Of a stretch of 64,000 nt of DNA, positions 1-12,313 are shown piece after piece. Source of the stretch: Mesostigma viride (Eukaryota; Streptophyta; Mesostigmatophyceae; Mesostigmatales; Mesostigmataceae); contig RPFO01002017.1 of assembly GCA_009746045.1 (NCBI GenBank), forward strand, positions 1-64,000. Direction: 5' to 3'. A program made the position numbers and the translations under genes. A model generated the notes under the pieces. That model did no database searches. It saw only the letters and a list, made by a program, of their open reading frames with translations, and was not told where the DNA came from. Each line of letters begins with the position of its first letter. The stretch's first letter is position 1.

Positions 1-175
1 TAAGCGTAAGCGTAAGCGTAAGCGTAAGCGTAAGCGTAAGCGTAAGCGTAAGCGTAAGCGTAAGCGTAAGCGTAGAGCGTAAGCGTAGCGTAAGCGTAAG
101 CGTAAGCGTAAGCGTAAGCGTAACCGTAAGCGTAAGCGTAACCGTAAAGCGAACGTAAGCGTAAGCGTAACCGAA
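1..175. repeat. (TAAGCG)n hexamer array
   Basis: About 28 head-to-tail copies of TAAGCG open the window, perfect at first and then with scattered substitutions (TAACCG, TAAAGCG) toward the right. The array runs off the left edge so its true length is unknown. The unit does not match common telomere repeats (TTAGGG, TTTAGGG, TTTTAGGG). Confidence 0.95.
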
Positions 176-301
176 GAGGGATGGAGGAATGGAGGGAGGG
201 AGGGAGGGAGGGATGGATGGAGGGAGGGAGGGAGGGAGGAAGGAGGAGGGAGGGAGGGAGGGAGGAGGGAGGAGGGAGGGAGGGAGGAGGGAGGAGGAGG
301 C
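176..301. repeat. (GGGA)n microsatellite
   Basis: Purine-only GGGA/GGAGGA tract directly following the hexamer array. Open frames across it (GGRE-type) are a by-product of the repeat. 302-476 holds no recognisable feature. Confidence 0.9.
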
Positions 302-476
302 ATACAATTCGTTCAAGTGGCCCGCCGGAGCGGCTGTACAATTTTTCCCAGTGAGCGCGCTGCCAAGTGTACTCTGTGGGCAAATTTTTAGGTGCCCCGT
401 CACTCTCGAGGTACTAAAAATTAGGCTACGGTACGATTCAGCGAATTTCAGCGAATTTCAGTCGAACCAAGGAAGT

Positions 477-665
477 GACGCCAACTACCAAAAAGTTTCC
501 GTTACGAAATTTTCAGCCCAACACTCGCGCAAAATGAATGACGGCAACTACCAAAAAAGTATCCGTTACGAATTTTCACTCCACACGTTTGCACAAGAGA
601 AGTGACGGCAACTACCAAACAGTTTCCGTTACGAATTTTCAGTCCCACACTTCGCGCAAATTTTA
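477..665. repeat. ~64 bp tandem repeat, three copies
   Basis: The phrase GACGGCAACTACC starts units at about 477, 540 and 604, each followed by a TCCGTTACGAATTTTCA-like stretch. Copies differ by small indels, which argues against a conserved coding role. Confidence 0.8.
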
Positions 666-966
666 GTAGGGGCTGCACGCAAGCTACCTTTCAAAATTTT
701 TGCGCTAGTATGGAACGCATTTCATTCGTCTGGAGGAAACGCTGCCGCCAACTACCCCCGTTCAGAATGTTCCGCCGAAATTTACTTAGATTTGGGAAAT
801 CTGAACGTGCGCGCAAATTTTAGTAGGGCTGCACGCAAGCTACCTTTCAAAATTTTTTGCGCAAGTATGGAACGCAATTCATTCGTCCGAGGAATGCTGC
901 TCGTCAACTGCCCCTGTTCAGAAGTTGCGCCGAACTTAAACTTGAGATTGGAATCTGAACGTGCGG
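654..966. repeat. ~157 bp tandem duplication
   Basis: GCGCAAATTTTAGTAGGG followed by a GCTGCACGCAAGCTACC stretch occurs at 654 and again at 811. The second copy ends near 966 with diverged sequence. No gene is visible from here to the purine tract at 1083. Confidence 0.8.
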
Positions 967-1082
967 TTGGAGTTTCGGCGGGGAAACCCAAGTTCCCTAG
1001 TAATTCACCAATGACGCGCTTCGAACACTTGTCCGCTAAAACCTACAGCAGCCGCGCGGCTGGCCACTTTAAACGAAACTTG

Positions 1083-1586
<504 letters not shown>

Positions 1587-1602
1587 TTAGCCACATCGTG
1601 TT

Positions 1603-2416
1603 TTGTTCTTGGATTGATGACGCACCGCACGCAACGCTCGTGACCTGCACCCGCAGGCGAAAAAGAACGAACCACAATGATAGCATGGTTGTGAGTGACA
1701 ATTGACGACATCACGCTACAAGGAGCATGACGCAAAAGGGATTAAAAATCGGCATGAAAAACCTGGTGAAAAATAAGAGGGAGAGGGGGGGAGAGGGAGA
1801 GGGAGAGAGAGTCGTCGTTCAGGAAGCCGGCATGACGCAAAATGGGATGAATACTCAACATGACAGGTGAAAAAACATGAGAAAAACAACGTACATAAAA
1901 TCCCGCAACTCACTCTTGTTGTTGCTGATGCTGCTGTCGTTGTTCTTGTTGTCAGGCCCGTTGTTCTTGATTTAATGATGTAAGTGCTGCTCGTACGCAA
2001 CGCTCGTGACCTGCACCCGCAGGCGAAAAAGAACGAACCACAATGATAGTATTGTTGTGAGTGACAATTGACGACATCACGCTACAAGGAGCATGACGCA
2101 AAAGGGATTTAAAATCGGCATGAAAAACCTGGTGAAAAATAAGAGGGAGAGGGGGGGAGAGGGAGAGGGAGAGAGAGTCGTCGTTCAGGAAGCCGTCATG
2201 ACGCAAAATGGGATGAATACTCAACATGCCAGGTGAAAAAAAAAATAGAAAAACCACGTACGTAAAATCCCGCAACTCACTCTTGTTGGAGCTGATGCTG
2301 CTGTCGTTGTTGTTGTTGTCAGGCCCGTTGTTCTTGATTTCCAAAGAAGAAAGCCGTGAAGCTGCTCGTACGCATTATGGGGGCTGCACCCGCAGGCGAA
2401 AAAGAACGTGGACCAC
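1603..2416. repeat. ~364 bp tandem repeat, two full copies plus a partial third
   Basis: Copies begin near 1603, 1961 and 2327. Each starts around TGTTCTTGATT and continues into GCACCCGCAGGCGAAAAAG. The first two also contain a GAGAGGG tract and a TTGTTGTTG stretch. The third copy is cut off and runs into unrelated sequence at about 2416. Confidence 0.85.
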
Positions 2417-2593
2417 AGTCGGTCACTGGACGTGCGGTGGCGGGCGTGGTGGGCGCATCCGGCGGTGCGCGCCTGCAAAACACCGCATCAATTACCTGGG
2501 CGGGCTGGGTGCGCACCTTCCAAAGTCCCTGGTGTGTGTCAGTGCAGCGTCGACATGGCATGCGAGGATATGTGCGTACGTACGACGAATCAT

Positions 2594-3176
2594 GTGAAAC
2601 GACTGGTCCAACCTGAAAAATTTTAAATTTTTGCCGTGTCCAGTAACGGTCCTAGGTTGCACCCGCGGGACGTTCCGACAGCTGTACAGAAAAGATCACA
2701 AAGATACGCCGCGCAACGACGCCTGTGCCCGGCAAATCATTTGTGAGCCCGGAACTGAACAGTCACTGCAAATGTCGAGTATTTATTGCTCCATCCCCAC
2801 AAAAAAGCGTTCCGGACCTGTTCGAAGCGAAGAGCACTGACAGGGATCGGACCCGAGCCAGATTTGTGTGCGGACCATGATGGCTGGCCTCCCTCACTCC
2901 GCAACCTCACTCTGGACGCAGGTTCGAATCCTGTCAGTGCTATTCGCTTCGAACAGTTCCGGAACGCTTTTTTTGGGGGGTGGAGCAATAGATTTTCGAC
3001 GTTTGTAGTGACTGTTCAGTTCCCGACTCACATTTGCCGGGCACTGGCGTCATTCCGCGGCGTATCTTTCTGATCTATTCTGTACAGCTGCCGGAACGTC
3101 CCGCGGGTGCAACCTAGGACCGTTACTGGACACGGCAAAAATTCAAAATTTTTTTAGGTTGGACCAGTCGTTTCAC
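2594..3176. mobile_element. Palindromic (foldback/MITE-like) element with tRNA-like centre
   Basis: Starts GTGAAACGACTGGTCCAACC and ends with the reverse complement. The arms match, with differences, for about 240 bases each (left to ~2840, right from ~2930), so the whole element can fold back. The centre (2833-2941) has AGCACTG pairing with CAGTGCT and a GGTTCGAATCC T-loop-like motif beside the right half, as in tRNA-derived elements. No open gene and no clear target-site duplication. Best read as a non-autonomous inverted-repeat element. Confidence 0.75.
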
Positions 3177-3710
3177 ACCAAACGACTTTTTGCACCAATA
3201 GGAGTCGACACTGCGTGTTCAGACTCCCAAGTACTCGGGCACCCACACCTGCCGGGGGAGTACATTGTAATGCTATTCACTAGAACAGTTCCGGATGTAG
3301 CGTTAGTGATGATGTTGTACAATATATTTCAATCACGTTTGTCAGAGTGTGCGTTTTTCCGACATGTAGGGCAGGTTGTACAACATTCTGTGCGCCAACC
3401 ATGTGTACTACATGTATCGATTAGTATCACTACATGTATATTCCGTCATGATCGCAGGATTAGTAACTACTGGGCTACATGTTAGTGTACCCTTACTAGG
3501 CTACTATGTAGAACCTTCAGAACCTGATTCTACCTTCCAAAATTCTAATTATGCGCCATGGATCAGTTTTGAAATGTAGAACGAGCCTACGTGGAGGGCA
3601 TGACATCAGTCCAGCTGGCACCGCCGCGCACCATGACCGAGGGAACACGCCGTCACGTGCATGTAATGCAATGTTTGGAGACGACGGGCATGCATGCATG
3701 GTTAATTTTT
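3177..3710. other. Stretch without recognisable feature
   Basis: About 530 bases of mixed composition between two inverted-repeat elements. No gene, RNA or repeat could be supported. Confidence 0.5.
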
Positions 3711-6045
3711 GGCGGCGAATATTTTCCGCGCCAAAAAAATTCCGCGGTACCCTCCGTACCGTGAAAAGTGGGTGCACGGTGCGCGCACCCCTTGCGGAAG
3801 TGGCCATGGCGACTGCTTTTAGACGAAACGTGACAAATCTGGCTCGCGGAAAGCAGAAAAAATGCTCGATTCTTGGAGAAAATTAGTTACTGATTCTAAT
3901 TTATGGTGGGATAGTTGCGATCTATAATGTCGCGGGCTCTTTTTCTTTACCATCGGCAGGGGGGTCCGGCCTGAATTTCTGTCGGGATGAATAAAGTATA
4001 ATTGATGCCTGCAGGTGTGATTGTCGATTGTTGCCAGTTTTGATGGTCCTAATGGAAGCTAGTTTAATGATGTTTCTAAAGCCGTAAAAATTCCCGCTGC
4101 TATCTTTACCTTTCCCGTCATTTTGCGGTAAGATAACATTAGGCCTGCGCCATGCGCGCCCGACCTCTCCATGAAAGGGTGGCCTTTCTTGTGCGCCTGG
4201 GCACGAATAAATGCCCGTTATGGTACGTTCTTGTATTAAACGTCCTAAGATAGCGCTTTCCTGCTTTCTTACCTCGTTGAGCGTAAGCTTTTTGCCTTCT
4301 TTCCGGCCAGATGCAGCCATGAAGTTGCGGGTCCTGGCGCTGCATCGCTGGATTCCTGGATGTTTTTAAGCAAGTTCGTCTGTGACGTGGCTGGCTTGCT
4401 GCAGCGCGTGGCCCACAACCTGTCGGGAAGGTGTAATGCTTTTATTTCCATGCTTCTCTGAAATTTCTTTTGCTTTATAGACAGTTGTGTTCGAGGAAAT
4501 TCACGCGGTCTTCCTAAGCAGCGGCATCATTTTCCCCAGACACTGACGAGCTGGCACCTGTCTCCTAAAGAGAGCGGCTCGTGCTTGTTAGAAAGGAGGC
4601 AGTGTGCATTTTGCGGGACACAATGCTTTGGTGGCACATGCGTCAGGTAGGCTGTTCCAATGGTCTCTTCACCTTTCCCACTGAGTAAATGTTAGCATTT
4701 GTCATGCTAACCAGAGCAGCTAGCCACAGGTTGGCTGGATAAAAAGTCAGCTTATTTTCTCTTTATATACTGCGTGTGTGGTCCTCCACGTGTCCGGCTT
4801 GTTGGGCATTTTGGAAGAGGGTTTATAATGTGTTGTTGGGTGGAACAACTTGGTTGTTGGCACAAAATCACACATTATTAGCCTGAGATAGGCATGACAT
4901 ATGCTGCTCAGGCGTGTCGTCCTACCAGCCTTGTTGTTAAGGGTAGACTCACAAGGCTGGCTGTGCCGATGGAGGGGTGGGGCGTGCTAGCCCCCCCCCA
5001 CACCCACGCATGCATGCTAGCCCACCCCCACACCCACGCATGCATGCTAGCCCCGGCCCCGGCCCCCCCACACCCACGCATGCATGCTAGCCCCCCCCCA
5101 CACCCACGCATGCATGCTAGCCCACACTCACACCCACGCATGCATGCTAGCCCACCCCCACACCCACGCATGCATGCTAGCCCCCCCACACACCCACGCA
5201 TGCATGCCAGCCCCCCCACACACCCACGCATGCATGACCGCCCCCCCCCACACCCACGCATGCATGCTAGCCCACCCCCACACCCACGCATGCATGCTAG
5301 CCCCCCCACACACCCACGCATGGATGCCAGCCCCCACACACACCCACGCATGCATGACAGCCCCCCCACACACCCACGCATGCATGCTAGCCCCCCACAC
5401 ACACCCACGCATGCATGCCAGCCCCCATACACACCCACGCATGCATGCCAGCCCCCCCCCACACTTACGCATGCATGCTAGCCCCCCACACACACCCACG
5501 CATGCATGCCAGCCCCCCCCCACACCCACGCATGCATGCCAGCCCCCCCCCACACTTACGCATGCATGCTAGCCCCCCACACACACCCACGCATGCATGC
5601 CAGCCCCCCCCCACACCCACGCATGCAGGCTAGCCCAACCCCACACCCACGCATGCATGCCAGCCCACCCCCACACCCACACGTGCATGCCAGCCCACCC
5701 CCACACCCACGCATGCATGCCAGCCCACCCCCACACCCACGCGTGCATGCCAGCCCACCCCTAGCTTGAGCGTGCTTGTAAAGTTTTTGCATGGTTTATT
5801 AAAATGAGTGGAATATGTATTTATTGCATTAAATGTTAATTTTATTGATCATGAATGAAAATGGTCAACATTGCCGAAGTGCCCCTAAATTGCTCAATAT
5901 TGTGTGCTCAAGAATTCAATGAGGATTGTCATCATGGAAACCCGCACAAATTCACGATTCCGGGCATGCATGTGAAAGTATCAAGAACAATTTTCAATTA
6001 AGAATGGTATCTCATTGTTCCATGAATCAATATGACTCCATGTAC
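3711..6045 (+). mobile_element. Left arm of the giant inverted repeat
   Basis: From about 3778 to 6045 this is the inverted counterpart of 20409-22666 with high identity (for example the segment around 4894-4990 is matched base for base), apart from local divergence near 4150-4180 and 4370. The outermost ~67 bases (3711-3777, beginning GGCGGCGAATATTTT) have no partner in the right arm. They do match the end of the TTAA element at 57043-58943, so they are probably the original terminus that the right arm lost. Short open frames in the arm are not conserved in structure and no protein is proposed. Confidence 0.85.
4991..5763. repeat. 30 bp minisatellite in the left arm
   Basis: About 26 units of CACACCCACGCATGCATG plus a C-rich spacer, 30 bases each, with unit-to-unit variants (GCTAG/GCCAG, AGCCCACC/AGCCCCCC). 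Each unit holds a GCATGC palindrome in alternating purine-pyrimidine context. The mirrored array is 20688-21453. Long frames with MHASPPPHPR-type repeats on both strands follow from the 30 bp period. Confidence 0.95.
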
Positions 6046-7080
6046 GTAGACAAGCCATGATGACCCCATGGGAGCCTAAATCCTCATCATTAAATACATA
6101 AATGCCACCCATGTACGTAGACGGGCCATGATGACACCAATGGAGCCTGAATCCTCATCATTAATTACATAAATGCCAACCATGTACATAGACAAGCCAT
6201 GATGACACCATGGGAGCCTGAATCCTCATCATTAAATACATAAATGCCAACCATGTACGTAGGCCAGCCATGATGACACTATGGGAGCCTGAATCCTCAT
6301 CATTAATTTCATACATGCCAACAACACGTAGACGGGCCATAATGACACCACGGGAGCCTGAATCCTCATCATTTATTTTATGAGACATCCATGTACGTAG
6401 GCCAGCCATGATGACACCATGGGAGCCTGAATCCTCCACATTTTTTTTCTGAGACATCCATGTACGTAGGCCAGCCATGATGACACCATGGGAGCCTGAA
6501 TCCTCATCATTAAATACATACATGCCATCCATGTACGTAGACAGGCCATGATGACACCATGGGAGCCTGAATCCTCATCATTAATTACATAAATGCCAAC
6601 CATGTACGTAGACGGGCCATGATGACACCATGGGAGCCTGAATCCTCATCATTTTTTTTATGAGACATCCATGTACGTAGGCCAGCCATGATGACACCAT
6701 GGGAGCCTGAATCCTCGTCATTTTTTTTTCTTTGACATCCATATACGTAGACGGGCCATGATGACACCATGGGAGCCTGAATCCTCATCATTAATTACAT
6801 ACATGCCATCCATGTACGTAGACGGGCCATGATGACACCATGGGAGCCTGAATCCTCATCATTTACTATTCCTTGACATCCATGTACGTAGGCCAGCCAT
6901 GGAGACATTATGGGAGCCTGAATCCTCCTCGTTAATTACATAAATGCCAACCATGTACGTAGACAAGCCATGATGACACCATGGGAGCCTGAATCCTCAT
7001 CATTTACTATTCCTTGACATCCATGTACGTAGACGGGCCATGATGACACCATGGGAGCCTGAATCCTCATCATTAATTAC
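6046..7080 (-). repeat. ~70 bp satellite, minus-orientation block
   Basis: About 15 units containing GAGCCTGAATCCTCATCATT and CATGTACGTAG. Variable linkers (ATTTACTATTCCTTGACATC, ATTACATAAATGCCAACC, a poly-T/TGAGACATCC type) define subtypes. At 7081 the orientation reverses. Confidence 0.95.
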
Positions 7081-7096
7081 ATGGATGGCATTTATG
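7081..7096. other. Orientation switch of the satellite (apex of the inverted repeat)
   Basis: Left of this point units read on the minus strand (…GAATCCTCATCATTAATTAC). Right of it they read on the plus strand (…TATTTAATGATGAGGATTC). A ~16 base linker separates the two, so the satellite is itself the centre of the large palindrome. Confidence 0.85.
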
Positions 7097-10000
7097 TATT
7101 TAATGATGAGGATTCAGGCTCCCATGGTGTCTCCATGGCTGGCCTACGTACATGGATGTCAAGGAATAGTAAATGATGAGGATTCAGGCTCCCATGGTGT
7201 CATCATGGCCTGTCTACGTACATGGATGGCATGTATGTAATTAATGATGAGGATTCAGGCTCCCATGGTGTCATCATGGCTTGTCTACGTACATGGTTGG
7301 CATTTATGTAATTAATGAGGAGGATTCAGGCTCCCATGGTGTCATCATGGCTTGTCTACGTACATGGTTGGCATTTATGTAATTAATGATGAGGATTCAG
7401 GCTCCCATGGTGTCTCCATGGCTGGCCTACGTACATGGATGTCAAGGAATAGTAAATGAGGAGGATTCAGGCTCCCATGGTGTCATCATGGCCCGTGTAC
7501 GTACATGGATGGCATGTATGTAATTAATGAGGAGGATTCAGGCTCCCATGGTGTCATCATGGCTGGCCTACGTACATGGATGTCAAAGAAAAAGAAATGA
7601 TGAGGATTCAGGCTCCCATGGTGTCATCATGGCTGGCCTACGTACATGGATGTCTCATAAAATAAATGATGAGGATTCAGGCTCCCATGGTGTCATCATG
7701 GCTTGTCTACCTACATTGTTGGCATGTATGTAATTAATGATGAGGATTCAGGCTCCCATGGTGTCTCCATGGCTGGCCTACGTACATGAATGGCATTTAT
7801 GTAATTAATGATGAGGATTCAGGCTCCCATGGGGTCATCATGGCTTGTCTACGTACATGGTTGGCATTTATGTAATTAACGAGGAGGATTCAGGCTCCCA
7901 TGGTGTCTCCATGGCTGGCCTACGTACATGGATGTCAAGGAATAGTAAATGATGAGGATTCAGGCTCCCATGGTGTCATCATGGCCCGTGTACGTACATG
8001 GATGGCATGTATGTAATTAATGATGAGGATTCAGGCTCCCATGGTGTCATCATGGCCCGTCTACGTACATGGATGTCAAAGAAAAAAAAATGATGAGGAT
8101 TCAGGCTCCCATGGTGTCATCATGGCTGGCCTACGTACATGGATGTTTCATAAAAAAAATGATGAGGATTCAGGCTCCCATGGTGTCATCATGGCCCGTC
8201 TACGTACATGGTTGGCATTTATGTAATTAATGAAGAGGATTCAGGCTCCCATGGTGTCATCATGGCCCGTCTACGTACATGGATGTCAAGGAATAGTAAA
8301 TGATGAGGATTCAGGCTCCCATGGGGTCATCATGGCTTGTCTACGTACATGGTTGGCATTTATGTAATTAACGAGGAGGATTCAGGCTCCATTGGTGTCA
8401 TCATGGCTGGCCTACGTACATGGATGTCAAGGAATAGTAAATGATGAGGATTCAGGCTCCCATGGTGTCATCATGGCTTGTCTACGTACATGGTTGGCAT
8501 TTATGTAATTAATGAGGAGGATTCAGGCTCCCATGGTGTCTCCATGGCTGGCCTACGTACATGGATGGCATTTATGTATTTAATGATGAGGATTCAGGCT
8601 CCCATGGTGTCATCATGGCTTGTCTACCTACATGGTTGGCATTTATGTAACCTGAATCCTCTCATTAAGAAAATGAAGAGGATTCAGGCTCCATTGGTGT
8701 CATCATGGCTGGCCTACGTACATGGATGTCAAGGAATAGTAAATGATGAGGATTCAGGCTCCCATGGTGTCATCATGGCCCGTCTACGTACATGGATGTC
8801 AAGGAATAGTAAATGATGAGGATTCAGGCTCCCATGGGGTCATCATGGCTTGTCTACGTACATGGTTGGCATTTATGTAATTAACGAGGAGGATTCAGGC
8901 TCCATTGGTGTCATCATGGCTGGCCTACGTACATGGATGTCAAGGAATAGTAAATGATGAGGATTCAGGCTCCCATGGTGTCATCATGGCTTGTCTACGT
9001 ACATGGTTGGCATTTATGTAATTAATGAGGAGGATTCAGGCTCCCATGGTGTCATCATGGCCCGTCTACGTACATGGATGGCATTTATGTAATTAATGAT
9101 GAGGATTCAGGCTCCCATGGGGTCATCATGGCTTGTCTACGTACATGGTTGGCATTTATGTAATTAATGAGGAGGATTCAGGCTCCCATGGTGTCTCCAT
9201 GGCTGGCCTACGTACATGGATGTCAAGGAATAGTAAATGATGAGGATTCAGGCTCCCATGGTGTCATCATGGCCTGTCTACGTACATGGATGGCATGTAT
9301 GTAATTAATGATGAGGATTCAGGCTCCCATGGTGTCATCATGGCTTGTCTACGTACATGGATGGCATGTATGTAATTAATGATGAGGATTCAGGCTCCAT
9401 TGGTGTCATCATGGCTGGCCTACGTATGTACATGGATGTCAAAGAAAAAAAAAATGATGAGGATTCAGGCTCCCATGGTGTCATCATTGCCCGTGTATGT
9501 ACATGGTTGGCATTTATGTAATTAATGATGAGGATTCAGGCTCCATTGGTGTCATCATTGCCCGTGTATGTACATGGTTGGCATTTATGTATGTAATTAA
9601 TGATGAGGATTCAGGCTCCATTGGTGTCATCATGGCTGGCCTACGTATGTACATGGATGTCAAAGAAAAAAAAATGATGAGGATTCAGGCTCCCATGGTG
9701 TCATCATGGCCCGTCTACGTACATGGATGTCAAGGAATAGTAAATGATGAGGATTCAGGCTCCCATGGTGTCAGATGTCATGGCCTGTCTACGTACATGG
9801 ATGGCATGTATGTAATTAATGATGAGAATTCAGGCTCCATTGGTGTCATCATGGCTGGCCTACGTATGTACATGGATGTCAAAGAAAAAAAAATGATGAG
9901 GATTCAGGCTCCCATGGTGTCATCATGGCCCGTCTACGTACATGGATGTCAAGGAATAGTAAATGATGAGGATTCAGGCTCCCATGGTGTCATCATGGCC

Positions 10001-10136
10001 TGTCTACGTACATGGATGGCATGTATGTATTTAATGATGAGGATTCAGGCTCCCATGGTGTCATCATGGCTGGCCTACGTACATGGATGTCTCAGAAAAA
10101 AAATGATGAGGATTCAGGCTCCCATGGTGTCATCAT
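7097..10136 (+). repeat. ~70 bp satellite, plus-orientation block upstream of the copia element
   Basis: About 43 units of ATGATGAGGATTCAGGCTCC…GTCATCATGG…TACGTACATGG with linkers such as ATGTCAAGGAATAGTAA or TTGGCATTTATGTAATTA. Larger blocks recur: 8746-9420 is closely repeated at about 18090-18770, showing a higher-order structure of several units. Open frames with a 23-24 residue period (…MMRIQAPMVSSWLAYVHG…) are created by the repeat and I do not call them genes. Confidence 0.95.
10132..10136. other. Target-site duplication ATCAT, left
   Basis: ATCAT here and at 17636-17640 flank the element. Removing the element and one copy restores an intact satellite unit (GTGTCATCATGGCTGG), fixing both LTR boundaries unambiguously. 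Confidence 0.95.
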
Positions 10137-10514
10137 AGTTAGTCTAAGTCTCCCGCCTGTAGCCTAAGTGGACACGTGCCAGCACCGCCGGCGCCCAATT
10201 GGGTACTGGGACGGTGCTGGACTAGAGTAGTCGTGGCATGGACACGTGGCTGTACTCAGTATGTGATGAGCCGGTACCTCAGTACCGGGACTGTAGTTGT
10301 CATGTTAGGACTGACTAGATCAGGTTATAACTGATAGGTTAGTCCGTCCAGGATCAGTAAGTTAGTTTAACTTACGCAAAGTCTGGCCAGCCATCGTTGA
10401 CGGCTGGCCAGCAGTATATGTGCCACATTATCCTAATGCCAAGGTGTCTCGTCGTTCACGCACACACACGCCATTTGGCAGTGCCCGAGCATTCCAGCTT
10501 TGTGTTGCATAACT
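10137..10514 (+). repeat. 5' LTR
   Basis: 378 bp, bounded by the target-site duplication on the left and the interior on the right. The ends form a perfect 5 bp inverted repeat (AGTTA/TAACT). Inside are CCGGTAC-CTCA-GTACCGG and a CTGGCCAGCC/GGCTGGCCAG hairpin. Sequence after the LTR (TGCATTAAAAACTCC) does not resemble the initiator-Met primer site common in plant copia elements. Confidence 0.95.
10383..10412. promoter_or_regulatory. Hairpin in LTR
   Basis: CTGGCCAGCC and GGCTGGCCAG are perfect 10 bp complements separated by a ~10 base loop. The only base that differs between the two LTRs falls in this loop, so the stem is unchanged in both. A role in RNA 3'-end formation or packaging is possible but unproven. 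Confidence 0.6.
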
Positions 10515-10627
10515 TGCATTAAAAACTCCAAAAACATACACACAACAAGACGACGAGCGTTCGTTTTTCGCGAACAAAACAACCCATTCCATTTTTCGAC
10601 CTCCAGTTTTTTTGGAAAAAAAAAAAA

Positions 10628-12313
10628 ATGTCTAACCCCAACAGCAACAAGGGTAAGGCTCCAATGCGCCCTAGGAGCCGGTCGAGCTCCCCGACGTCCT
10701 CATCGTCGGGGACGTCAGACTCGGAGCTTGCCGCCCAGGCAGAGATTGAGCGGGCGGCGAGGAGCTTTAACCAGTCCATGGAGGCTGATCCGACGACGTC
10801 GGACACGTCGTCGTCGGGACACTTGTCCGAGGGTTCGTACAGCAGTGTGGTGCTGCGAGTTCCCCTGTATCCGCAGGGGAGGGGGGCCACGCCTGTGGTC
10901 AACAGGCCGAGGGGGCCTCCTTACGCCCCGACAGCTGCAGCGGCGGGGGTTGGACCGTCGGCACCTCCTGCAGAGGAGGAGTCCATGGAGCTGTATGGGC
11001 TCCAGCCTGGTTCCTCAGCCGAGGAGCAGGACGACGCACGCTCGCGACAGGTGGCTGCGGATGAAGGCCTCGCTAGGGCGATGGCTGAGCGCGAGGAGCG
11101 GGAGCTTCGGCGCGCGGACACGCACGCACGTGCTCGCGCCCAGCAGAGGGCGGACGCTGAGAACGTGCGCCGGGCGTTGTTTCAGAGCAGTGAGCTGGCT
11201 TCTGGCGAGGAGCAGTTTGAGGTGATGCGTCGGGGGGACCTTGCATGTTTTAAAAGTTTGCGTCGGTCTCGTGAGCCGAAGGTACACCTAGGTGTGCATC
11301 AGGAGTCGGAGTTCTCTTTGACAGGTCCGTCGGGGGCATCTGCTGAGGACGAGATCCTCATGACCCCAGCCATGACGGCGCGGGAGCGTGAGGCGCAGAA
11401 GCGCATGGCGACGTTCATCGCCGACAAGCAGCGTCGGCAGGCGCGGAGGGCCGCGGCAGAGGCCAAGAAGGAGCGCGAGCATGCGGAGAGGGTGAGGCAA
11501 ATCGCGCTGACGGAGCGCATCAAGCTCAAAATGTCGATCACCCAGGTGCGCCGGGACCGGATGGTCCGCGAACTCAGGGTGTGGAAAAAGGCGCAGGCGA
11601 TGAAGCTGCAGCATATGGCTGAGCTGGAGGCGCCTGGCAGGCCGGAGGCGCAGGAACGGTACAGACGCTCGCTGGCAAGGTGGGAAGCCAATGTGGGAAG
11701 GATGGAGCAGCGCATCCTGAAGCAGCGACGACGCATGCTCAAGCATGCACGTAAGTCAGCGGTGAGGGGACCGCTTGGTGAAGCGGTGAGAGTCGAGTTT
11801 GGCCTTGGGCCGGATGAGGATGTTTCTGCAAGCCAAATGTTTTATTATTTGTCGCAGCCTAAGAAGACCATCACCAACCGTGATGGCACTGCCGCACGCA
11901 CGCGTGTTTACAGGCAGCCTGGTGAAGCCGGACCGTCTAACCTGTCCAACAGGGAGGACCTCATTGATCAGCTTCAGCTGGCGCAAGCCATGCTGGAAGC
12001 AGATACCCCGCTGTCTCCAGGCGAGCAGGCGACGTTGGCCGACACGGTGGCCAGGCTAGTGGCATCGCTGAAGCCGGCCAAGCGAAGGGCGCAGGCAGAG
12101 GCATGCGCACCCCAGCCAAAGCGGAGGAGGGACGAGGGGGCGGATGACGGGGAGAGGGGGGAAACCAGGGCGGGGGTGGACATGGCACCCAGGAGTCTGC
12201 ACCAACACGGCACGCGGGCGGGGAGCGGCAGCAGCAGCAGCAGCAGCAACAGCAACAGCAGCAGCAGCAGCCACCAACTGCAGGAACGACAACAACCTCC
12301 AACATGGCCTTGA
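10628..12313 (+). CDS. Copia ORF1: Ser-rich, basic helical protein of unknown function (561 aa)
   Basis: First ATG after the LTR, preceded by an A-rich leader. Residues 1-90 are Ser/Thr/Pro-rich and disordered. Roughly 140-215 and 245-380 are strongly helical and Arg/Lys/Glu/Ala-rich, with coiled-coil character and high positive charge. The C-terminus has a poly-Ser and Gln-rich tail. The stop codon overlaps the ATG of the gag-like ORF2 by 10 bases (12304-12313), which suggests termination-reinitiation or a -1 shift. I recognise no retroviral domain. The basic helices suggest RNA binding, perhaps a split-off N-terminal gag function. Most copia elements lack such a separate upstream ORF, so it may be lineage-specific or a capture. 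Confidence 0.8.
   Translation: MSNPNSNKGKAPMRPRSRSSSPTSSSSGTSDSELAAQAEIERAARSFNQSMEADPTTSDTSSSGHLSEGSYSSVVLRVPLYPQGRGATPVVNRPRGPPYAPTAAAAGVGPSAPPAEEESMELYGLQPGSSAEEQDDARSRQVAADEGLARAMAEREERELRRADTHARARAQQRADAENVRRALFQSSELASGEEQFEVMRRGDLACFKSLRRSREPKVHLGVHQESEFSLTGPSGASAEDEILMTPAMTAREREAQKRMATFIADKQRRQARRAAAEAKKEREHAERVRQIALTERIKLKMSITQVRRDRMVRELRVWKKAQAMKLQHMAELEAPGRPEAQERYRRSLARWEANVGRMEQRILKQRRRMLKHARKSAVRGPLGEAVRVEFGLGPDEDVSASQMFYYLSQPKKTITNRDGTAARTRVYRQPGEAGPSNLSNREDLIDQLQLAQAMLEADTPLSPGEQATLADTVARLVASLKPAKRRAQAEACAPQPKRRRDEGADDGERGETRAGVDMAPRSLHQHGTRAGSGSSSSSSNSNSSSSSHQLQERQQPPTWP

Noticed and set aside
1-175. Chromosome end because of the terminal hexamer array
   Set aside because: TAAGCG is not a known telomere unit, and the window edge is arbitrary.
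2833-2941. tRNA gene candidate (AGCACTG … GGTTCGAATCC … CAGTGCT)
   Set aside because: Acceptor and T-arm look right, but at 109 bases no D-arm or anticodon arm could be folded with confidence, and the sequence lies at the centre of a palindrome, which creates stems anyway.
4894-5792. MHASPPPHPR-type repeat proteins over the 30 bp minisatellite
   Set aside because: A 30 bp period gives a 10-residue repeat in any frame. The same frames occur inverted at 20654-21463 and units vary by indels.
6046-10136. Possible CRISPR-like array with ~70 bp periodicity
   Set aside because: Repeats make up the whole unit, linkers are few recurring types rather than unique spacers, and the locus is eukaryotic with introns and transposons. 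It is a satellite.
10519-12295. Minus-strand frames inside copia ORF1
   Set aside because: They shadow a GC-rich plus-strand coding frame and have no independent features.
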